Positions 30,465 to 40,259 of a DNA stretch of 64,000 bases are shown piece after piece. Made by a program: the position numbers and the translations under genes. The stretch is from Ascarosepion bandense (lineage: Eukaryota; Mollusca; Cephalopoda; Sepiida; Sepiidae). A model generated the notes under the pieces. The model did no database searches. It was not told where the DNA came from and saw nothing but the letters and a program-made list of their open reading frames with translations. Where the stretch lies: the NCBI GenBank assembly GCA_037127315.1, contig JBBBDQ010001688.1, positions 3,391,001-3,455,000 on the forward strand, in the 5' to 3' direction. The number at the start of each line of letters is the position of its first letter. The first letter of the stretch is position 1.

Positions 30465-30890
30465 AATGGGCTGTAGTAAAACCAATATATGTAGTGGGTT
30501 TATTATTGATACCAGAGATACAATCTCTGAACGGGCATGTAAATTGATACACTACATTGAGGATTTAGTTGTGTGTTTGCTTATGGAAATGATACTGAAA
30601 CAGACTAACATACATAATAAAAAGTCCAAAGAAAACGGTTGAGTCCCTTCATTTTAACATCTTGTGACTTTGCACTACACATGAAGGAATTCTAAAACTA
30701 AAATATTCTGTTAATCTTTTTGAATGATTTGTGAGCATTTTTATAGTTGCCAAAACTGTTTGTTTATAGATACGTAAGTTAGAACAACGCTCGTTTCGTC
30801 TTTTTGCCTTGATAAAGTCCATCACAGGACGAAACGCGTAGGTGATTTAAATACAGTTTTCCTCTTGTCTTCTTTTTATTTAACTATCCT
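30465..30890 (+). repeat. Dispersed repeat I, copy 1 (inverted partner at 32.3-32.7 kb)
   Basis: Matches 32,293-32,735 in reverse complement over about 430 bp: TAGTAAAACCAATATATGTA; ACCAGAGATACAATCTCTGA; AAACTGTTTGTTTATAGAT; GATAAAGTCCATCACAGGAC; GAAAACTG-type end. The stretch CTTGATAAAGTCC...GGACGAAACGCGTA (30,807-30,841) resembles a hammerhead core with a GTCC/GGAC stem. Class unknown. Confidence 0.75.
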
Positions 30891-30934
30891 GTCCTTAATT
30901 TCAGATCATAACTGAGTATATTTTTACATATATA

Positions 30935-31039
30935 TATATAGTTACGTGAATTAATAAATACGCATATGAGCCTACACACATATGTAATATTATTACTTAG
31001 ATGTTAATTAAACAGTTCTCATAGTAGTATGTACAGAGC

Positions 31040-31095
<56 letters not shown>

Positions 31096-31189
31096 GATAA
31101 ATATGCACCTGATGATTGCATAATACATGAAACTCCAAGTCGTGCTATCGACATAGAATGTATGTATTTTTACATAATATGTATTTTTA

Positions 31190-31230
<41 letters not shown>
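30935..31230. repeat. Dispersed repeat J with (TA)n tracts
   Basis: GTGAATTAATAAATACGCAT...GTACAGAGCTATTAT, (TA)n at 31,041-31,092, ATGCACCTGATGATTGCATA...GACATAGAATGTATGTATTT, and (TA)n at 31,194-31,233. It parallels 46,296-46,530 in the same orientation. It contains CTGATGATTGCATAATACAT followed by GAAAC (31,109-31,133). Confidence 0.65.
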
Positions 31231-31233
<3 letters not shown>

Positions 31234-31239
<6 letters not shown>

Positions 31240-31530
31240 TCAGGATACATCTTTATTATAAGCGCAAATTGTGGATCGAGATATGGAAATGACAAATTTC
31301 TATTTAAACACGGAAAATTTTTTATTCAGGCAGAGTTGGAAAAGATTAAATCTAGCCTGTTGTAAAAAAAGTCAAGTGTGGATAGAATTTTAAAAGCCAA
31401 GAAATGTTTTGATTAATTTGATTTCTTCAATAGAATCGTGGAACTTCCCTCCGTTATCGAATTGAAAAATTTCCCGCAAGCACAATAATTTATTTTTGTA
31501 GAGATTTCTTTCACAGTATAGCAAAAAAAA
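31234..31530. other. Unassigned sequence
   Basis: No recognised feature. Confidence 0.55.
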
Positions 31531-31645
31531 AAAAAAGGAAAAAAAGGTGACCAACCCCCCCCAAAAAAACAACAAAACAAAACAAACAAACAACAACAAC
31601 GACAGCAACAACAACAACAACAGCAGAAACAACAACAACAAACAT
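31531..31645. repeat. A-rich and (CAA)n low-complexity tract
   Basis: A-run, CCCCCCCC, AACAAAACAAAAC and (CAA)n units in succession. Confidence 0.9.
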
Positions 31646-31649
31646 TTTA

Positions 31650-32015
31650 AGTATTTACATTATTCGGACTATTTTCCTAATCTTCGTTGACATTTGTACG
31701 ACGTTTCGGCCGTTGTACGCTCCGGCCTTCTTCAGGTGCTAGGAATTTTGAACCGAACCCTTTATTACAATCTTTGGGGTATATCATCCTCATTCTCTGC
31801 GTTAAGCCTCGATTGGATTCATGAGTTATCTCCCTGTAACCCTGCAAGTTACTTGTTTCCTACTGTTGTAGCCTGGTATAGAACTCACAACTCTAAGAGT
31901 CAAGTCAGGAACTAACCAACGTCCTTAAGAACACATGGCCCAGTGGATATAGACGTTGGTTAGTTCCTGACTTGACTCTTAGAAATGTGAGTTCAATACA
32001 AAGCTACAGCTGTAT
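31650..32015. mobile_element. Second head-to-head SINE-F pair
   Basis: A minus-strand SINE-F (31,650-31,923) with a perfect GGCCG/CGGCC stem in its CTGAAGA...GAAAC motif (31,703-31,735) meets a plus-strand SINE-F head (31,925-32,015) with exact box A TGGCCCAGTGG and box B GAGTTCAATAC. The junction CCAACGTCC...GGATATAGACGTTGG is equivalent to that at 23.19 kb. The plus copy is truncated at about 32,015, so no flanking duplication can be tested. Confidence 0.75.
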
Positions 32016-32249
32016 ATACAATCGCTAGTCACTTAAATAAGTACTCGTAAACAAATTCTCTTTTATGTAATTTTCTAATTAATCAATAATATGACAGCAC
32101 TTTAAAAGATTTAAAAATTTAAACATGCGCTTGGTGGTATGCTGAATTACATTGGCGGTATACTAAAAAAAGGTGATTAAACTTTCTTTGAAGTCGTTTG
32201 TGCCAGACAGATGGATCTGTGTATTATAAATGGAATACCGACCAACTAA

Positions 32250-32292
<43 letters not shown>
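32016..32292. other. Unassigned; ends in (TA)n
   Basis: Featureless except for (TA)n at about 32,251-32,297. Confidence 0.6.
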
Positions 32293-32301
<9 letters not shown>

Positions 32302-32735
32302 GAAGACAAGAGGAAAACTGTATTTAACTCGCCTGCGCTTTTTGTCCTTTGATGGACTTTATCAAGGCAAAAAGACGAAATTACCTATCTATAAACAAAC
32401 AGTTTTGGCAACTATAAACAAACAGTTTTGGCAACTATAAAAAACGCTCACAAATCATTCACAAAGATTAACATAATATTTTAGTTTCAGAAACTCTTTC
32501 ATGTGTAGTGCAAAGTCACGAGATGTTAAAATGAATGGAATTCAACCGTTTTCCTTGGATATTTTATTATGTATATTAGTCTGTTTCAGTATCCTTTCCA
32601 TAAGCAAACACACAACTAAATCCTCTACAGAAAACCAATGTAGTGTATCAATTTACATGCACGTTCAGAGATTGTATCTCTGGTATTAATAATAAACCCA
32701 CTACATATATTGGTTTTACTACAGCCCATATTCTC
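32293..32735 (-). repeat. Dispersed repeat I, copy 2
   Basis: Inverted copy of 30,465-30,890. It has a local tandem duplication of AACAGTTTTGGCAACTATAA (32,397-32,440) and a mutated GAAAC in the hammerhead-like motif. Confidence 0.75.
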
Positions 32736-33141
32736 CTCGAGACTTACCTGTCACCTTTCTAATTAGATTTCAATTAAACAACATTTCTTAGAAAAAAAGC
32801 CATGTAGGTAATATCAGACAGATTTTAGTCAACAATACAATAATACTCACTTATACACACAGTAAAAAGAACCTTCAGATATTAGAGGCCATGTACATAA
32901 AATAAAAACAACCCACACTTAATAAAATCACGTTTAAATCTGGTCATAACATATAACATTGCATTTAGATATACGGTTCTGTTAACATTTCGAGCTCTCA
33001 CGCGGTGTGACGTCATAGAACCGCATTACGAATTTACGAACTGCGTTTGCTATTTGGCAATTGTTATCGTTGCTTCGCAAAGGTTTATGTCAACACAAGA
33101 TAAAATCGTCTTTGATGTTTTTATGTTAACTTCCCTGTAAC
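32736..33141. other. Unassigned sequence
   Basis: No recognised element. A CACGCGGTGTGACGTCATAG stretch near 32,999 is GC-richer. Confidence 0.55.
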
Positions 33142-33296
33142 CTCTCTTAATAAAAAATTATCCAAGTGTTGGAGAAATTTTGTCTTTATTTTCACCTGAA
33201 ATTAAAGCCAAAATACGATGTTTAGAACGGCTCAAAATGAAACATAATAGACATTCATGGTCTCTTATATTTAACAGTATATATATATATATATAT
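33142..33296 (-). repeat. Dispersed repeat J, 3' part
   Basis: Reverse complement of 46,540-46,685: AAAAATTATCCAAGTGTTGG, TTTATTTTCACCTGAAATTA, CGATGTTTAGAACGG, then (TA)n at 33,279-33,298. Confidence 0.75.
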
Positions 33297-33627
33297 ATAA
33301 ACTTATTTATAAATGGAACTTTGTGTGTGTGTCTGTGTGTGTGTGTCTGTGTGTGTGTGTGTCTGTGTGTCCGTTACCTATAGACTCCGAAACGGCTGAA
33401 CCGATTTTCTTGAAAATTTACACAGTTGTACTATAAGCGTCTGCAAGGGTTCTTAGCTAGGTTTTGTGTCGAGGTACCCCCGATAAATATCGAAAATCGA
33501 TAATCGAAAAAATCGGGTTATAGAAGTAGTGGTCCGATTTTAATCAAATTGGAAACACTCATAGACAAAGACATAAGAAACGATATTCAGAAGTTTCAAA
33601 GTTGTAGTTCTTAAGTGCAGAAAATCG

Positions 33628-33667
<40 letters not shown>

Positions 33668-34052
33668 GCAATATGTTTGTGTGTGTGTCTGTTTATCTGC
33701 CTGTATGTCTGTATTTTTTTCAGCCCTTTTATTTTAGTTTTGCTTCGGGGTTGGCTCTAAGTAGGTACAAATTATAGTTCTTAGTCTCAGCCATGATACC
33801 ATTTACTCAGAGGACTTATTTAGCCTTCAAAATTCAGTTGACGACGAAAAAACGTATTTGATATCGATACCAGGAAATCAATATTTGACTTACATCCATT
33901 CATTTTTCTTTCAGTCTACGGTTTCGCTTTACCTGGAAACAACTATTGCTTTTTAGTCTTTCGTGAGAACGTCCAAAGAGTCTGAACTCCAGGACCATGG
34001 ATTAGTTTTAAAGCTTTCATTACACCCGCGCAACGCCAGGCTATACCGCTAG
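33297..34052 (+). mobile_element. Non-autonomous Helitron-like element, copy 3 (longest)
   Basis: Begins at AAACTTATTTATAAATGGAA (the leading TCT lost in the adjoining (TA)n) and ends ACCCGCGCAACGCCAGGCTA TACCGCTAG with host T at 34,053. It carries all internal blocks seen in copies 1 and 2: the GT-rich tract, GAAACGGCTGAACCGATTTT, (TA)n at 33,630-33,662, TTTTTCAGCCCTTTTATTTT, and the GACTTACATCCATTCATTTT segment of copy 1. Copies 1 and 2 therefore look like different internal deletions of this form. No coding capacity. Confidence 0.72.
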
Positions 34053-35339
34053 TATATATATATATATATATATAAATTCACAGAGAATAGCCCCTAAAAA
34101 TTCACTGCGTGATACTTCTGTTACAGAAACGCCTTTGTTGATAAAAGAGCTCTGGGAAGAATGACCCGACCGATTTAAGCTGATAGAATGGAAATAAGAT
34201 CTCAAATAGCAAACTCTTTACAATGACGATATAAAGTAGAGCATCTCTGAAAACAGACAATACGTTGACCCTTGAAGTCGATTAATTACGCTATATTAAA
34301 ACACAGAGTGTCGCTGATACAGCCTATGATGTAGCGTTGTGTTTTGAAAAACCGAAGCCAGTGACGGCTCGAAACATATCTTCCTTATTACAACATTTCT
34401 GCCCTTGTATTCTCAGGCCTTCATCAGTTGGTTGTCGATACAGGTAACTTTTAGAGAATTTCGAACTGAAAATCTTTATTTCAACCGCCAGGAAGATTTT
34501 GCTGTTTAGATATGTCGAAATGATGTCTTATTGAGTTCATATTGGTGTCGAACTAATAGAGTAAGGCAGGTTGCTGTTTTAATGTTGATAATATAGTGGG
34601 TAGGGCTTTCTTTTGAAGGGTAGTTGTATATTGTTGCAGATTAACGGAATCTGGCCTCGTTGTCGATAGCCCACTATAAGTCATAAAAAGATTATAAAAC
34701 CAAGAAAAGCAAATTGAGTTGAGAAATAACATTTTATATATACACATATCAATTAAAGTTTTTACAATTAAAGTAATCCTTTAAATATGGGTCCAACGGA
34801 CGTTAAAATCTTCAAGGCAATAAAATGCTGAAAAAGAGAATTTATGCTTAGGTATGTGGGAGTGTTGTAAGTAAGGAATGTCTTTGATGTATCCACTCCT
34901 TTAGTCAGTAAGTAGTTTTGAGACAGCGAAGAAGGAAAAGGAGAGGTGAAGGCAACGAGCATAGTAATCCACTTAACTTGGTCAAGGGAGATACTAATTA
35001 CTCTCGTCTCTCTCGAGTCAGTCCGTGTGTGTCTGGGTCTGTCTGTCTGTCTGTCTGTCGATGCTTTCTGTATCGGCTTTTTATATCTTCTTTTTGGATA
35101 GCAGCAGATCATTTAGGAATTCACAGTAGTATTTGATTCTGGGCTTCCCATTGGCCGATAAATAAAATTCGCGTAGACTCGCGAACTGGAATTTAATATT
35201 TAATTAATTTTTAGTTTTCAACCAGAACATCTGCGCGAAGCCGGATGCGCACCGACGAGTTTTGGTCTTTTGATTTTTGGTCGTGAGAGTGTAAACATCC
35301 GGTTTCTCGCTATGCTCGGTCGGTATCACCACAATAATT
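34053..35339. other. Unassigned; hammerhead-like motif and (TGTC)n
   Basis: Minus-strand CTGATGAAGGCC...AGGGCAGAAA (34,396-34,437) and plus-strand GAAGCCAGTGACGGCTCGAAAC (34,352-34,373) resemble ribozyme cores from a Penelope-like or related repeat. (CTGT)n at 35,038-35,058. Several open frames without motifs. Confidence 0.35.
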
Positions 35340-35480
35340 CAATCGAACGTGTTCTATAAGAAAATTTCCGCTCTCAGTTTCAGAGAGGGAAACTAATTAT
35401 GACGGGTTAAAGAGGGAAATAGAAAAAAATTAAATGATGAAATTTGCAGTAAATCTGATTTGTACACTTTCAAACACTTT
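35340..35480 (+). repeat. Dispersed repeat M, copy 1
   Basis: Matches the reverse complement of 53,120-53,250: GAGGGAAACTAATTATGACG, GGGTTAAAGAGGGAAATAG, AAATTTGCAGTAAATCTGAT. Class unknown. Confidence 0.55.
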
Positions 35481-35929
35481 ACAAAACATCGTAAAAAGAA
35501 ATTGATATTTTTTAGTAAGAAATTTGATTTCATTTGATGCCAAAAGTTCTATTTTCAATGCTACAGGTGACTAAAAGAGAAAAAAAAACTATTTAAAAAA
35601 ACATTACCGGTAAAAGTGGCTGTGCAACAGGAAATTGAGAAATAGATGGGGAGGCAGAGAGATTTATTTAATACGGTTGCAATAAATTTCAACTGACTTA
35701 AATCTAAATTGCATCTTTTATACTAAACTTCGCCTATTACAAGGCTCGATATCCAATCAAGATAGAGGGTTAATCTTTACATGGTTATGATACATGGGTT
35801 AAGTAATATCAATGAAAAGAAAAGTAGTGGTAGGAAGAGAAGATCATAAGCATAACAAAAAGAGAAAATGATCTATCCTTCCTATCCGTATAATCATAAC
35901 AACACAACGATCTTTGAAACAGATGCGCT

Positions 35930-35933
<4 letters not shown>
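35481..35933. other. Unassigned sequence
   Basis: Nothing recognised; followed by (TA)n at 35,934-35,976. Confidence 0.6.
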
Positions 35934-35977
<44 letters not shown>

Positions 35978-36194
35978 TTTCGTTGAATAATATAGATAAG
36001 TTTTGTCTATTTATTTTGTGTAGGATCCTTTCGTATAGTCTGATAAGCTTGATGGTGCTATCGTTAAAAGACGACAAAAAATCATGGTAATTGTTGATTT
36101 TTTTATCAGGTCTGAGCTTTCGGCTTACATAAGCCATTCTCAAAGAATGAACATTAACATATAGGGAACATAGAACATTTAAGTTATTAACAAA

Positions 36195-36360
36195 GTAGAA
36201 GTGAACAAAGAGAATTCAATCAAAAAGTATGCTTAGACAAGAAAATAATAAACGAAAACTCAAAATCCTGGAAGCTATCTACATCAAACAACTTAAACCT
36301 GGCTTGAATACGATAAATTTTGATATCTTTACTAACATACTCCAATGCCTGTAATCGGAT
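36195..36360 (+). pseudogene. Possible Penelope-like GIY-YIG C-terminal fragment
   Basis: A plus-strand frame reads NNKRKLKILEAIYIKQLKPG, LNTINFDIFTNILQCL and stops. GIY-YIG nucleases of Penelope-like elements close with a conserved Glu helix and a K-P-x-L-N strand (E-A-x-x-I-K...K-P-x-L-N), which this matches. It is opposite in strand to, and distinct from, the element that follows. The upstream GIY and YIG blocks are not visible. Confidence 0.4.
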
Positions 36361-36426
36361 CAAGAACCACACCACCACCATTTTGTCACTGTCTGCAGCC
36401 ATCAGCCACTGTAAAAATGGACTTGT

Positions 36427-36463
<37 letters not shown>

Positions 36464-36512
36464 GAAAAACTGCTAAAAAGTTGTAAGTTTAAAAATGTAT
36501 TTTTTTGACAGT

Positions 36513-36578
36513 ATTTGTTTATTTCTATTATTATATTTGATATTTCAAACCGTCCTCGGTCCGTCATCAGAAACAAAT
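36513..36578 (-). ncRNA. Hammerhead-ribozyme-like motif of the Penelope-like element
   Basis: On the minus strand ATTTGTTT, CTGATGA (36,564-36,570), a 17-nt stem II (GGACCG-AGGA-CGGTTT with G-T pairs), GAAA (36,543-36,546), 22 nt and then AAACAAAT (36,513-36,520). The outer octamers are complementary and could form stem I of a type-I hammerhead. The register of the cleavage-site UH is off by one, so activity is doubtful. Confidence 0.5.
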
Positions 36579-36721
36579 GATTTTAAAATTTAAATTAGAA
36601 ACGTATTTCGCGAGAGCGTTCGTGGAGAGAGATTGTTTACATCACGTGACGCAGAAAGCGACAGATTTTTAAAAAATATTTGTAAACGTAAACCTATCTT
36701 TAATAATACTTATAATTTTTT

Positions 36722-37255
36722 TTAATTGTATCTAAAAAATGTGTAGCTATTGAAATATTTATAAAGATTCAAAACACCTAAGTCCCTATTTAACCCTAGC
36801 TTGTGTGTATTTAATTTTAAAATCAAGTATTTTTCTTTCTTTCTGTGTGAGTGTGTAGAACTAAAATCGGAGTCTATTAGTAAACATTTGCAGTTTTCTA
36901 AAGTGTGACCCCGTTGATTGAAGTGAACTGCTAGGGGGGAATATTGGTTGTTCTGGCGTATACTAAGTTTGTGATTATTGAAACGAAATCTAAAGCTATT
37001 ACCAGATTCACCAATGTATCCACTATTTGGACATATTGAACAGAAGAGAAAATATATAATGTTTTGGCTGTCACAGGTGAGGCGTGGTTGGTGCAATTTG
37101 ATTTTGGTGTTGGGTAGAGAGAATATTGCGTCGTTAACTAAATGTGTACAAATTAAGCACCGGGGTTTCTGACATTTGAAATTCCCTGATAGGTTTGTAT
37201 TTTTTAGATATTTGGTAGAAGTGAGGATAGCTGATAGGTTGGGTGTTTGTTTCAT
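36722..37255 (-). pseudogene. Penelope-like GIY-YIG endonuclease domain
   Basis: Open frame of 177 codons. A Cys cluster at 28-36 (CQKPRCLIC) precedes the nuclease; NIIYFLFC at 65-72 takes the place of the GIY block and SGYIGESGNSFRFR (78-91) is the YIG block with the conserved Arg; NNHK and HFNQRGHTLENC follow. Penelope-like proteins use this nuclease for target cleavage. The likely true start is upstream in the broken linker; the Met used here is internal. The conserved C-terminal K-x-x-LN region is poorly preserved. Confidence 0.85.
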
Positions 37256-37587
37256 TGTATTTATGGGTGGTTTATCGAAAATGTCTTTGATTATTTTGTT
37301 TGATTGGAGGTTCTTCTAATCATTTTTAAAATTTTTGATAAGTGTGTGGCAATATTGATTGTGGTTAAAAGCCATGGGAATTCGGTTGTTGTTTTTTCTT
37401 TTCTTGTATGTGAGAGGTGTGTTACGATTTATGTGGATGGTTTTATTTACTGCTTCTTTTATTATTTTTATTGGGTATTTACATTTTAGAAATTACTTTG
37501 CTAGGTTATTAATGTTGTATAGAAAATCTTGATGGTCTCAGCATATGCGTTTGATTCTTAGAAATGAGCTGTATACGATAGATTTTT

Positions 37588-38106
37588 TTAATTTAAGGGG
37601 ATGACAACTGTTAAAGTGTAGGAATTTATGTTGGTTTGTGGGTTTGTTGTATAGACTGGTGGAAAGTGTATGTTGTTTAATTTTATCATGACGTCTAAGG
37701 AAGGGACGGATGTGTATGAGTACTCCATGGTAAATTTAATTGTATTGTGGAAGTTGTTGCAGAAAGTAAAAAAGATTTTTAATTTTTCTAATCCATGAGT
37801 CCATAATAAGAAAATGTCATCAATGTATCTAAAATAATGTGATGGCTTATATTGTGAATTGTCTGGTATCTTTATTTCTAGAATGTGCATAAAGATATTG
37901 GCATAACTAGGTGCCATTTTCGTGCCCATTGCTGTGCCACTAATCTGTAAATATTGTTTGTTGTTGAATTTAAAATTATTATGTGTTAAAATGAAATTTA
38001 TTAATTGGCATATATCTGTAATTTGGTAGTTTGCGTTTACTAAGGATCTCATGGCAAGCTGATACTCCTTCAACATGTGGAATGTTCGTGTACAGAGACG
38101 TAACAT
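37588..38106 (-). pseudogene. Penelope-like RT, C-terminal half
   Basis: Continuation in another frame, overlapping the previous one by about 128 bp. ISGTAMGTKMAPSYANIFM (55-73) is RT motif B; HYFRYIDDIFLLW (90-102) is motif C with both catalytic Asp; PSLDVMIKLNN (about 139-149) follows. The three catalytic aspartates of the RT are thus all present but split between two frames. It ends at a frameshift near 37,590. Confidence 0.88.
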
Positions 38107-38941
38107 CCATCGTTAGGATATTATCATCGTAGACTAAGTTAATGTTTTGTAATTTGTTGAGAAAGTCAGTAGTGTCTCTAATATAACTAGGTATGTCAGG
38201 CAATAAAGGTTTTAAGATATTGTCTATGTACCCAGATATAAGTTCTGTGAAGGTACCAATGCCTGATATTATGGATCTGCCAGGTGGTGTGATTTTAAGG
38301 GCTTTTGAAATTTTATAGATCTCTTCATTATTTGATTGTTTAGTATGATGTGGGTTGGATGAAGAGGTGTTAGGGTGTTTTTCTGAAATTATTTTGGGGA
38401 GTTTATGTCGTTTGGTGATAGTATAGAATGTTGCTGTTTTGGGGTTCTCAGGAATAATAGATTTTATTTTATTTTTCATGTTGTGATTTAGGTTCTGAAT
38501 GAGAAGTGATAATTCTGTTTTGTAAGTGCTAGTCGGATCTAGAGGTAAGGGTACATAGAACCTGTTATTTTGAAGTTGTGATTCTACTTCTTTAATATAG
38601 TTGTTAGTGTCTAAGATGGTTATAGCTCCGCCCTTATCGGCTGGTACGATAATTATATCTCGGTTGTTTTTAAGTGTATAGATGGCTTGGTGTTCTACGT
38701 TGGATAAGTTGTGTGTTTTTGTTTGGTGTCCTTTGTTTTTTAAAAAGTTATCCATGTGTTGTCTGGCTTTGTTGGCATATTGATCCAAGTGTTGGTTACG
38801 TCCGCTTGGTGGAGTCCATAGGGTATTATGTTTCGTAAGAGGAAGTTTGGAGCATGATTGTTTAGCGCTGTTGTCAGTAGAAGTAGATTTGTTGTCTGAG
38901 AAATATTCTTTTAGTCTCAGTCTACGAAGGTATTTTTCCAT
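37979..38941 (-). pseudogene. Penelope-like RT, N-terminal half
   Basis: Open frame of 320 codons. Residues 1-20 (MEKYLRRLRLKEYF) resemble the pre-RT region of these elements. IIVPADKGGAITILD at 97-111 is the conserved (P/K)ADKGG block; KRHKLPK at 177-183; PPGRSIISG at 219-227 is the G-R-x-I-x-S block; LTMDVTSLYTNIPH at 276-289 is RT motif A with the first catalytic Asp. An insertion of about 35 residues separates HKLPK from the GRSIISG block. An in-frame stop lies just two codons before the Met, so the true N-terminus is lost. The frame shifts at about 38,000-38,100 into the next segment. Confidence 0.85.
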
Positions 38942-39042
38942 ATCTTAGCAAAGGTTTAGATATATATTCATATTTATACACACATATATATTTTCATATG
39001 AGAATATGAGAAAATATATGAAAGTAAAGACCCAATAGAAAC

Positions 39043-39045
<3 letters not shown>

Positions 39046-39100
<55 letters not shown>

Positions 39101-39423
39101 AAATTTGGCTGGAAGTGTATTGTAGACAAATATTGACATCGGTTACACGGTGTCTGGGATCAAATCCTTTCGCATTTTTTAAGAAAAGAAAAATTGTAGT
39201 TTTATAAAGAAAAAAAAAGAGTAAAAAGAAATAGAAAGTGAAGAGGAATACAAAGAGGAAAAAAGTGAGAAAATATAGAGAAGAGAAAAATGGGGAGAAA
39301 CAATGGAAATGGCAAAAAGAGAGAAATTTTAAACTTTGGCTGGAAGTGAATAGCAGACAGATATAGATATCGTTTACATTGTTTCAAGTTAAATCTTTTG
39401 GCATTCAAAAAAAAAAAAAAAAA
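39046..39423. repeat. (GA)n and two related tandem segments
   Basis: (GA)n at 39,046-39,097. The following segment (TTTGGCTGGAAGTGTATTG ... GGGATCAAATCCTTTCGCAT, 39,100-39,180) is repeated in diverged form at 39,330-39,405 (TTTGGCTGGAAGTGAATAG ... TTGGCATTC), ending in poly-A. GATCAAATC is a box-B-like match, so this may be a third tRNA-related SINE; no box A was found. Confidence 0.5.
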
Positions 39424-39826
39424 AATAATGATGCGATCACATGCACAAACAGAAATAAATATTTACATTATTTTATTTTAATATTAATTTTAATTTAATT
39501 GAATTTTAATTTTAAATCTAAATTTACTTTATTTTATCTTTTCAGTTTATTACATTAGGTCTAATGAATTTATATCTTCGTGTTTTTTTTAAAAATCCTT
39601 TATTTTACGTTTTATGAATCATTTTTCTGTTTGTGTTTGTGATTTTATCATATTTTTAAAAATTCCAAAAAATTTAACTTGAAACACTGCAACCGGTGCC
39701 TGCAATTTACTGCCGACCAAAATTTAAAATTTCCCTTTGTTGTCAGTTTACTTACTTATTTGCAAACAGAAAAATTCTAGAAACATAGAAACCCTTAATT
39801 ATGAACATGACAAAGCATGATTTTCA
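39424..39826. other. Unassigned AT-rich sequence
   Basis: Nothing recognised. Confidence 0.6.
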
Positions 39827-40253
39827 AAAAAAAATCATATCACCCCAAGCAAGGCGTCGATAACGCCACTGATGCACAGGGGGCTACGTAAGGGTAAAAA
39901 GAATGGAAAGAGAAAGCCGGAAACCACATCCGAAACAAGGAACAAGGGATGAGCCTCTTCACCTGTTCAATAGACGTGGGTGGAGTGTGAACTGGGCGAT
40001 AGTTTAGTCTATCTACTCCAATTGAAAAAAAATAAAAGAAGAGAGTGAAAAGATTGGAAAAGAGAAAACCGGAAACCGCATCCTAAACAGGAAACAAGGG
40101 ATGAGCCTCTTCACCTGTTCAATAGACATGGGTGAGTGTGAACTGGGCGATAGTTTAGTCTATCTACTCCAATTGAAAAAAAATAAAAGAAGAGAGTGAA
40201 AAGATTGGAAAAGAGAAAACCGGAAACCGCATCCTAAACAGGAAACAAGGGAT
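39827..40253 (-). mobile_element. Minisatellite-bearing element with CR1-like LINE tail
   Basis: On the minus strand: about 2.6 copies of a 151-bp unit (AGTTTAGTCT recurs at 40,001 and 40,152; the unit includes GAGCCTCTTCACCTGTTCAA and ACCGGAAACCGCATCCTAAA), then GTAGCCCCCTGTGCATCAGT and CCTTGCTTGGGGTGATATGA with a poly-A-like end (39,827). It matches 51,925-52,560. The third unit is interrupted at about 40,253 where the mariner relic begins. Confidence 0.8.
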
Positions 40254-40259
40254 TTTTTT

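Larger units (their letters stand above)
36423..38945 (-). mobile_element. Penelope-like element (RT plus GIY-YIG), degenerate
   Basis: Minus-strand element with RT (38,941 to 37,588), linker, GIY-YIG endonuclease (37,255 to 36,722) and a 3' region containing a hammerhead-like motif (36,513-36,578). It ends in (TA)n at 36,432-36,461. Penelope-like elements encode one RT-GIY-YIG protein and carry hammerhead ribozymes in their terminal repeats. Here the single ORF is broken into at least three frames; the linker 37,256-37,587 is out of frame and holds stops. A second terminal repeat on the 38.9-kb side was not found. Confidence 0.85.
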
